NCBI GenBank assembly: GCA_024516155.1 | Contig: JAJJXM010000060.1 | Coordinates: forward strand, 62,001 to 126,000 | Direction: 5' to 3' | Source: Pyronema omphalodes | Lineage: Eukaryota; Ascomycota; Pezizomycetes; Pezizales; Pyronemataceae | DNA: 64,000 nt | Made by a program: the position numbers and the translations under genes | In this document: positions 56,438 to 64,000 of the stretch, in pieces | Layout of the letters: each line of letters opens with the position of its first letter | How positions within the stretch are numbered: the first letter of the stretch is position 1 | The notes under the pieces: model-generated | Databases searched by the model: none | What the model was told of the DNA's origin: nothing | Seen by the model: the letters and a program-made list of their open reading frames with translations, nothing else

Positions 56438-57995
56438 ATGCAGTTCTCTAAACTCCTTACCCTCGCTGTTGTAGCAACGGCAAATACACTCGCTATGACT
56501 ATCAACCTCGATTTGGATCTCTCTGCTGTCTCACATGGTCTTCAGCATGACAAGAAAAATGCTGCTCCGTTGAAGATTTCTCATGTGCCTGGATTTTTCA
56601 AACAGGATGATCCTTTGACTGATGATAAGAAGTTTGACTATGTGAGTTCGCCATATTCCCAGCCCTGAAGCTTATGAGCCTGAGCCTTGTTTTTATGACA
56701 TAATTCGGGATCCGGGTACTCTAGAAGAAACCCGGTTCTATGGAAATATAAAGTGGAAATAGGGTAAAAGGAAATAAGAACAGCAAAAGCTAATAACCAG
56801 CACCTCAGATTACAGAGAACTTCGGACTCGTCGCAAAATCATGGTCAGATTTCGAGGAACAGATCGAACAGCTGAACCATGAGAGTGGAGAGGATGTTTC
56901 TTATCGGGTTTTGTACCTTGCTAGACATGGACAGGGATGGCATAATGTTGCGGGTACGTAATTTGTATCCCTTTTCTACCAGGAGATGAAGAGCTGTTGT
57001 GGAGAGTTGTTTTGATTTGCTTTGTTTTATTTTGTTTATTCTACAGAACCTAGGAGTTGGAGGACAGGGTTGGCGGTGATTGGAGAGTTGTGGAGAATAG
57101 GGCTGATACATGGTATATAGAGTCCTACTATGGAACCCCCGCCTGGGATGCTTACTGGTCTAAGCTTGATGGAAATGGAACTATCACTTGGGTATGTTAC
57201 TTTGTTAATTTCCTCCTGTTCTTTCCGCTACTGGAGTTGTTGGATCTGTTGGTTGGATGGGACGAAGCTGACTTTAAGCACAGGATGATGCGAAGTTGAC
57301 TGATCAGGGAGTCGCCGAGGCTCAGAAGGCAAACGCTGCGTTTAAGAAGGGAATTAAGGAACATATGCCCAGACCTGAGGGTTACTATTCTTCGCCACTT
57401 AGGTATGTTGCGGTGATGGTTTGTGGCGGTGTTTACCACGTACTTTGTGGAACCTCTGACTTTGCCGAGCTGATGCTGATGTTTGTTTACTAGCCGTGCG
57501 GCGTCTACTCTTGAAATCACTTGGAGTGATATTTCTTTGGACCACAGAAACACCAAGGCTATTATCAAGGAGGTTTGTGGAAAAAGCTCATTCAAAATGT
57601 CTAAAAAGTGCTTGCCACTGACGAAAGAATAGGGACTCAGAGAGACCATCGGAGTTCACACTTGTGATAGACGTGGTACCAAAACTTACCTCAAGCAGAC
57701 TTATAAAAAGTTTCTTACTGAGAGAGGATTTGCTGAGAAGGACCCGCTTTGGACTGCGGATGTCAGGGAGTCTAACCCTGACCGTAACATCCGTTTGCAG
57801 GCTGCTCTTCAGGATATCTTCCGTTCTGATGGAAGTACCTACATTTCTATTACCGCGCATGGTGGTGCTATCCAGTCTATCCTTGAGGTTATTGGACACC
57901 GCGCGTTTTCGTTGCAGACTGGTGGAGTTATTCCCGTTGTCGTGAAGGTTGAGGGTGAGCAGTGGCAGAACCTTGAGCTGTTTCGTCATTTCTAG
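56438..57995 (+). CDS. Secreted histidine phosphatase (phosphoglycerate mutase-like) family protein
   Basis: Six exons: 56438-56641, 56809-56953, 57121-57191, 57284-57402, 57494-57572 and 57633-57995, giving 326 residues. MQFSKLLTLAVVATANTLAM is a probable signal peptide. The catalytic motif RHGQGWHN (about 109-116) carries the phospho-accepting histidine. Splicing across intron 2 (167 nt) gives NVAESYYGTPAWDAYWSKLDGNGTITW, the usual continuation. The second catalytic histidine is in SITAHGGAIQSIL. This branch resembles fungal phosphomutase-like (Pmu1-type) proteins; a phosphatase with unknown substrate is the safest reading. The signal peptide is unusual for Pmu1-type enzymes, which are normally intracellular. 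Confidence 0.87.
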
Positions 57996-58370
57996 CTGCA
58001 GGGTGCATGATCTACCTAGTACACCATTAAGAATGTATAAGCCTATATGAGAGTCAATCTAAGTAATATCTAAAAGTTTTTCAGTAGACATAGAGCAATT
58101 GTATTATCAATTAATTCCTTGCGTAAGAGATGACTCTTAATGATGGCTCAGAATGACCCAGAGAACACCTTGGAACGTCATAGACGCTTACACCAGTGTT
58201 CGCAAAGCGCCAAGACTTCACTCAGCTCAGCCCGCTCTTATTACAGCTTCCTGCCTCCTTACGTCGCCACATCACACGAATATCAACTCACACGACCTCT
58301 TTCAGACCAAGTGAACTATCAACCCCTTCACAACACCTTCAACCCTTTACTCAAACACTCTACAAGCAAT
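57996..58370. other. Spacer/leader upstream of MBF1
   Basis: It contains an ATG at 58140 in frame with MBF1 and no intervening stop (see findings). Otherwise a C/T- and A-rich leader. Confidence 0.6.
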
Positions 58371-58948
58371 ATGTCTTCAACCGGCTGGGACGACAAGACT
58401 GTTATTGGACGCAATGTCCGCCCTGGAGGAGCCGCCCGCCCCACTGTTGCACGGACACAGGCTGAGATCAACGCTGCCCGTCGTTCTGGAGCTATTGTTG
58501 CTACCGACAAGAAGGTCACTATAGCCCCGCCAGCTCTATTCCAACGTCGCTAACAGGCAGTTACAGTACGCAACCGGAAACCAGGTCCAATCTACCGACG
58601 GACAGAGACTCACCAAGATTGACCGCGAGAACGAGGTCGCTCCCCCCAAGACTGTTGACAAGGAGGTCGGAAAGGCCATGTCAAAGGCCCGTGGAGAGAA
58701 GACGCCGCCAATGACTCAGAAGGACCTTGCTACCAAGGTTAACGAGAAGCCTTCTGTCATCAACGACTACGAGTCTGGAAGGGCTGTGCCCAACCAGCAG
58801 GTGCTCGCTAAGTTGGAGCGCGCGCTTGGTGTCAAGTTGCGCGGTAAAGGTCGGTACTCTTGGATCTTATTACGAGAGAATGAAAGCTGACATCATGGTA
58901 GACATTGGATCTCCCTTGGGACCCAAGGGTAGTGCGGCGAAGAAGTAA
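58371..58948 (+). CDS. MBF1: Multiprotein-bridging factor 1
   Basis: Three exons, 58371-58514, 58567-58849 and 58902-58948, give 157 residues. The N-terminal Mbf1 domain begins [20 protein letters not shown]. The second exon adds [28 protein letters not shown], then the HTH Cro/C1-type domain [46 protein letters not shown], and the last exon ends [18 protein letters not shown]1 bridges bZIP activators such as Gcn4 to TBP and, at stalled or collided ribosomes, prevents frameshifting. Both donors (GTCACT and GTCGGT) deviate from the window's usual GTA/GTG, yet the protein joins are unambiguous. The start is chosen by family alignment over the in-frame ATG at 58140. Confidence 0.93.
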
Positions 58949-60518
58949 GGGTCTGGGTTATGACTTGTCTGTTTCTTGTCTTTAGCGTGTTGGTTGTTTA
59001 GATTTCTGGGAGATGACGGGACAAAGTCGCGAAGTGTATCGCTCATTAATTTATGACTTCATGGGAATCTGGGATAAGGGGAATTAGGCCTCTGGAGTTT
59101 ATCGGCGGGATGCTTTATTTCTTTCATTTTCTTTTCTTTCGGTCTTTTTGGATGAACACGGGCGGGAGAGGCACGTTCTCATACCACGGTGCTGTCACCG
59201 ACGTGAATACGTCATCCTTCGATTTTTTTTCTCAACTATAGATTGCAACCTCAAATGTGACCTGGTGGTTGTATTTTTTCATAGTGGAATTTGAAAATGA
59301 TGATACCTAAAACACTTTGGTTCCTGAATTTTTTTTTTTTTTTTTTCGTTCACAGTCTTGGTTGTTTGCAAGGGTTCTTCTTGTGATACTGGGATGGTGA
59401 CATTGAAATTGCCGTGCTCGTCTCGCCTGGTAAGAAATTATTTGATGAAGTGTGCATCCGGGTGTGCTGGTTTTCAATCTGCTGTTTTCTTTTCTTTTTC
59501 ATGTTTTTGCCCTTTTGCCTGTTTTTTCAGCCGCGTAAGATAGATCTCGGTGGCCGACAAAACCACTGATGGGGCGTTCCGGGTGAATTCAAATATGACC
59601 CACGGACATACATAATGATACATACCGAACCCTCTGTCCGCCGATGAAATAAAAAAACCGTAAACTAATTCCCGCCTCCTGTTCCGAGACTTTGCAGATG
59701 ACTCGATTATTTTCAACAATTAGAGTTTAGACTCGCGGGTTTCGTTCTAGCTGATGGTGGCTTGCCCCGATTCTTCGCTTCCGTGGTGGTAGTCACTTGC
59801 AAAAGCCGATGAAGATTTTTTTTGCTTCGACTTCGCTACATATACCGCACACATCTCCGTTTTAACGGTCGTTCTTCGGACAGTTTGTCGATAACAAACT
59901 CTGCTTCTCTCTCGGACTCTGATTGACTGGGTTATATCTTCATTTGAATCCGGGTTCGTTTCCAGCTTGCTGTTTGCTCTCGCCGCTGTCGCCATCTCAA
60001 TCCATCGTCATCAACACCTAGTGTTCTCTGCCCTCAAACAAGACAGGACAAAACAAGGTACGATCCGCATCGATGGAAACCCTTTGAAGACACTCGCAGT
60101 CCACTTCCAATCCACCAAAACTTTCCTACTCCCTCACCGACCAATGAGCAAGTAATAATTTGTATCCACTCAATTAGGCTCTGTTTAGCACTCCGCCTAG
60201 CACGCATCCTTTCCCCAGTCCCGAAGTCTGGAGCAGTAGCACGTCGAATCGAGTTCGTGACCTCTGTGCGACACACACACACGCCGAGGTGCTTCTGTCC
60301 GAAATTGAACTGCAGCCAGCCCACGCCTGTCTGCCAGTCCTGCTTCCCGTTCACCCGTCGTCACTCACCAGTCCTACCCCACCGTCAACTTGGCTTCCCC
60401 CGCCATTTTAAGGACCGTCCGCCTAGGAGTTGGTCCGAGGTCTATTTTTTCCGCTGCATCTATAAGGCGTAACGGTGGTGCTTTCTATCTCCCTCGTCGC
60501 GCATTCTCAAACACAATC
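58949..60518. other. Spacer and 5' region of the C1-THF synthase gene
   Basis: A T run lies at 59330-59346. No gene is supported at 59053-60155. From 60309 the sequence is open in frame with the downstream gene and encodes an Arg/Ser-rich, acid-free stretch, possibly a presequence (see findings). Confidence 0.6.
60309..60518 (+). other. AUG-less in-frame N-terminal extension, mitochondrial-type
   Basis: It is open after a TGA at 60306 and runs into the ATG at 60519 without a stop or ATG. A TTG at 60390 has A at -3 and G at +4. The 43 residues from it include seven Arg and no Asp or Glu (ILRTVRLGVGPRSIFSAASI, then RRAFSNTI), as in matrix-targeting presequences. Confidence 0.5.
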
Positions 60519-63500
60519 ATGGTTGCCGCAAAGATCGATGGAACCGCCATTGCGCGTCGCATCCGGGAGAGAATCCACAAGGACATTGCTGAGAAGCAGG
60601 CGTCCAACCCTCGCTTCAAGCCTTCATTGACTATTGTTCAAGGTGAGTTTTTTCTATTGTTGCTCTTGGCAGGAATTTGGCGATGAGATGGGCATCTGCT
60701 AACTTTGTGATGTTGTAGTTGGTGACCGTTCTGACTCGAGTACGTTTATCATTATCTATATCTATGTATACACGGCTATATATCTACAGTTTCTCTCTTT
60801 CAGCAGAGATCTGGATTATTGTTGTCGTTGTCTGGATTCAGAACTGACATTCTCCAGGCACCTATGTTCGCATGAAGCTCAAGGCCGCTGAGGAGGTTTG
60901 TTACACAATACCCCACACTACCGGCTTTCCATGTCTAACGAGCTCTTTCACAGGCCAACATCACTTGCAACTTGATCAAGCTCCCGAGCGAGATTACCGA
61001 GGTCGAGGTATGGTGCACCATATTCCCAGCATCTATCCTCAAACGGGGCTAAAAATGCGGGGTGGACTGGACGGACGGATGTGCTAACGCGGAACGATGG
61101 AAACATAGTTGCTCTCCAAGCTCGATGAAATCAACAACGACCCATCTGTACATGGTGTCCTCGTCCAGCTTCCTCTCCCTTCCCACATCGACGAGCTCGC
61201 CGTTACTGCTGCCGTCTCTGAGGCTAAGGATGTTGACGGATTCGGTGCTATCAACATTGGAGAGCTTGCCAAGCGTGGTGGAAGCCCCCGCTTCACTCCT
61301 TGCACCCCCAAGGGAGTCATGGTCCTCCTCGAGGAGTCCGGTGTTGACCCCAAGGGAAAGCACGCCGTTGTTTTGGGACGTTCCGACATTGTTGGATCCC
61401 CCGTCTCCTACCTCTTGAAGTCTGCCGATGCCACCGTCACTGTCTGCCACTCTCGCACCCAGAACTTGGAGGCTATCGTCAAGCAGGCCGACATCTTGGT
61501 TTCCGCCATTGGAAAGCCTCAGTTCGTCAAGGGAGACTGGTTGAAGCCCGGTGTCGTTGTTATTGACGTCGGAACCAACTACATCAAGGACGAGACCAAG
61601 AAGTCCGGAGAACGTCTCGTTGGAGATGTCGACTACGAGTCTGCTAAGGAGGTCGCCTCTTTGATCACTCCCGTTCCCGGTGGAGTTGGACCCATGACCA
61701 TTGCTATGCTTTTGGAGAACGTCATTGCTTCTGCTACCCGCTCCTACGACGAGGTCACCAAGCGCAAGATCACCCCTCTTCCCTTGAAGTGCCTCACCCC
61801 CGTTCCCTCCGACATTGCCATCTCCCGTGCCCAGAAGCCCAAGAACATCAAGGTTATTGCCAATGAGTTGGGAATCACTGAGAACGAGTTGGAGCTTTTC
61901 GGAGCCTACAAGGCCAAGGTTAACTTGGACATCCTCAAGAGATTGGAGCACCGTGAGAACGGAAAGTACATTCTCGTTGCTGGAATTACCCCCACTCCTC
62001 TCGGAGAGGGCAAGTCCACCACCACCATGGGTCTTACCCAGGCTCTTGGAGCTCACCTCAACAAGATTGCTTTCGCCAACGTGCGTCAGCCTTCCCAGGG
62101 ACCTACCTTCGGAATCAAGGGAGGAGCCGCCGGAGGAGGATACTCCCAGGTTATTCCTATGGATGAGTTCAACATGCACTTGACTGGAGACATCCACGCC
62201 ATCACCGCTGCGAACAACTTGTTGGCCGCTGCCATTGACACCAGAATGTTCCACGAGAACACCCAGAAGGACAAGGCTCTCTACTCCCGTCTCGTCCCCA
62301 AGAAGAACGGAAAGCGTACCTTTGCTCCTATCATGATGCGCCGTCTTAAGAAGCTCGGAATCGACAAGACCGACCCTGACACTCTCACCGACGATGAGAT
62401 CAACCGTTTCGCCCGCCTTGACATTGACCCCGAGACTATCACCTGGAGACGTGTTCTTGATGTCAACGACCGTCATCTCAGACAGGTCACCATTGGACAG
62501 GCTCCTACCGAGAAGGGACACTCCCGTGTCACCGGATTCGACATCTCCGTCGCTTCCGAGTGTATGGCCGTCCTTGCCCTCTCCAACTCTTTGGAGGACA
62601 TGCGTGAGCGGTAAGTTTTATTCTATACGAAATTCATGAACAATCACTGATATCAATTTAGTCTCGGACGCATGGTCGTTGCCACCGGACGTCGTGGTGA
62701 CCCCATCACCTGTGACGACATTGGTGCCGGAGGAGCTCTTACCGCCTTGATGAAGGATGCCATCAAGCCCAACGTCATGCAGACTCTTGAGGGAACCCCC
62801 GTCTTTGTTCACGCTGGTCCCTTCGCCAACATCTCCATCGGAGCCTCTTCCGTCCTCGCCGACAAGATCGCCTTGAAGCTTGCCGGAACTGAGCCCGGAG
62901 AGCCCGAGGACAAGGCCGGATACGTTGTCACTGAGGCCGGTTTCGACTTCACCATGGGAGGAGAGCGTTTCTTCAACATCAAGTGCCGATCCTCCGGACT
63001 TGTTCCCGACTGTGTTGTCATTGTCGCCACTGTCCGTGCCTTGAAGGTCCACGGAGGTGGATCCCCCGTCACCGCCGGTGCTCCTCTCCCCGAGGAATAC
63101 CGTACCGAGAACGTCGAGCTCCTCCGCAAGGGATGTGTTAACCTCGCCAAGCACATCCAGAACGCCAAGTTCTACGGAGTCCCCGTTGTCGTTGCCATCA
63201 ACAAGTTCACCACCGACACCGAAGCCGAGATCCAGTGCATCCGCGAGGAGGCCGTTAAGGCCGGAGCCGAGGACGCCATCCCTGCCAACCACTGGGCCGA
63301 GGGAGGAGCCGGAGCCGTCGACCTTGCCAACGGAGTCATTGCCGCCGCCAAGAAGGAGAAGAACTTCAAGCTCCTCTACTCCGAGGATCTTTCCATCGAG
63401 GACAAGATGCGTGCTATCGCCCGTGAGATGTACGGAGGTGACGACATTGAGCTTTCCGAGACTGCTAAGCAGCAGGTTGAGACCTACACCAGACAAGGAT

Positions 63501-63739
63501 TCGGTCATCTCCCCGTCTGTATCGCTAAGACTCAGTACTCTTTGTCTCATGACCAGAACCTTAAGGGTGCTCCTACTGGCTTCATCGTCCCTATTAGAGA
63601 CGTTCGCTTGTCGCCTGGTGCTGGTTACCTTTACGCTAAGGCTGCTGATATCCAGACTATTCCTGGACTTCCTACCGCTCCTGGTTACTTGAATGTCGAT
63701 GTTGACCTTGAGACTGGTGAGATTGAGGGACTTTTCTAA
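60519..63739 (+). CDS. ADE3: C1-tetrahydrofolate synthase (trifunctional)
   Basis: Six exons: 60519-60642, 60719-60739, 60858-60895, 60954-61007, 61109-62610 and 62662-63739, giving 938 residues (yeast Ade3 is 946). The N-terminal third is methylene-THF dehydrogenase/cyclohydrolase ([48 protein letters not shown]). The rest is formate-THF ligase with its P-loop [11 protein letters not shown] (about 374-383) and [22 protein letters not shown]. Together they interconvert formate, 10-formyl-, methenyl- and methylene-THF for purine, thymidylate and methionine synthesis. Codon use is strongly biased, as in highly expressed genes, which also makes long antisense frames. The AUG at 60519 gives the cytosolic form. 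Confidence 0.96.
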
Positions 63740-64000
63740 ACTTGCTGTTTTGTTGTTTAGTAAAGTAGAGTGAAGCAATGAGGATTTATACAACATAGAA
63801 TCTTCGTTGTTGAACTTCAACAAAAAAAGGAAAGATAAATCTTCTTTGCTTTCCTCCTGGTGTTTTTTTAAAGCATGAATTGGGTTTAGGTTCGTCATTT
63901 TGTATTTTATAGTTTTTTTTCTTTTTCTTTTTTTATATATATATCTGGGATCGGTTTTCAACATAACGGCGTATTGTTTGCGGAATGGGATGGGATGGGA
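63740..64000. other. 3' flank of the C1-THF synthase gene
   Basis: T-rich 3' flank with a short TA repeat (63935-63944). The window ends in GGGATGGGATGGGA. No gene is seen. Confidence 0.6.

Noticed and set aside
56954..57120. Extra exon of the histidine phosphatase at 57046-57111
   Set aside because: It reads open after an acceptor near 57046 but breaks the conserved NVAE-x-YYGTPAWD continuity, which is obtained by splicing to 57121.
61049..62521. 490-codon minus-strand open frame
   Set aside because: Exactly antisense to the C1-THF synthase exon; a by-product of its strong codon bias. The sense strand is clearly the gene.
62618..63964. 448-codon minus-strand open frame
   Set aside because: Antisense to the last C1-THF synthase exon, with no recognisable domain.

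Overview
The window is nuclear DNA of a filamentous ascomycete (Pezizomycotina). The evidence is many short introns (about 50-80 nt) with GT(A/G)NGT donors and CTAAC/CTGAC branch points, a class III-type chitin synthase, a single trifunctional C1-tetrahydrofolate synthase gene, and fungal forms of Mediator subunit 1, Cgi121, Emi1 and U1-C. Intergenic DNA is long and rich in microsatellites and homopolymer runs. Orbiliomycetes are possible, but this is an impression and not shown. All exon coordinates were worked out by hand from splice signals and protein-family continuity.

Layout. 0-10 kb: an NBR1-type selective-autophagy receptor (+), then repeat-rich spacer, then an MFS transporter of the anion:cation symporter type (-). 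10-15 kb: class III-type chitin synthase (-). 15.2-17 kb: a complete non-LTR retroelement insertion with a 15-bp target-site duplication that carries ORF1 only. 17-19.5 kb: microsatellite-rich spacer. 19.5-22.1 kb: a HAS1-family DEAD-box protein (-) whose catalytic motifs are all eroded. Its second intron carries a U18-like C/D box snoRNA, and a second near-identical copy lies in a probable 3'UTR intron. 22.8-25.2 kb: a Barentsz/CASC3-like exon-junction protein (-). 27.2-34.5 kb: TMEM234-like protein (+), an unrecognised three-exon gene (-), EMI1 (+) and an IFRD-family gene (-). 36.6-37.9 kb: an F-box-like/ankyrin protein (+). 38-42 kb has no assignable gene. 42-46.1 kb: MED1 (-) divergent from CGI121 (+), convergent with U1-C (-). 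49-53.7 kb: a 1447-residue disordered protein with two KEN boxes (+). 56.4-59 kb: a secreted histidine-phosphatase-family protein (+) and MBF1 (+). 60.5-63.7 kb: C1-THF synthase (+).

No operon-like or biosynthetic cluster is present; most genes are independent housekeeping genes. Several act in RNA metabolism: U1-C in 5' splice-site recognition, the Barentsz-like protein in the exon junction complex, the HAS1-like protein and U18 in rRNA biogenesis and modification, and MED1 and MBF1 in transcription. The observations most worth following are a 6-nt microexon in U1-C that restores the conserved MPKF(F/Y)CDYCD start, the catalytically degenerate HAS1 paralogue that hosts U18 snoRNAs, the ORF1-only half-LINE, an in-frame 57-nt intron hidden in the Barentsz gene, and an AUG-less mitochondrial-type presequence in frame upstream of the C1-THF synthase.
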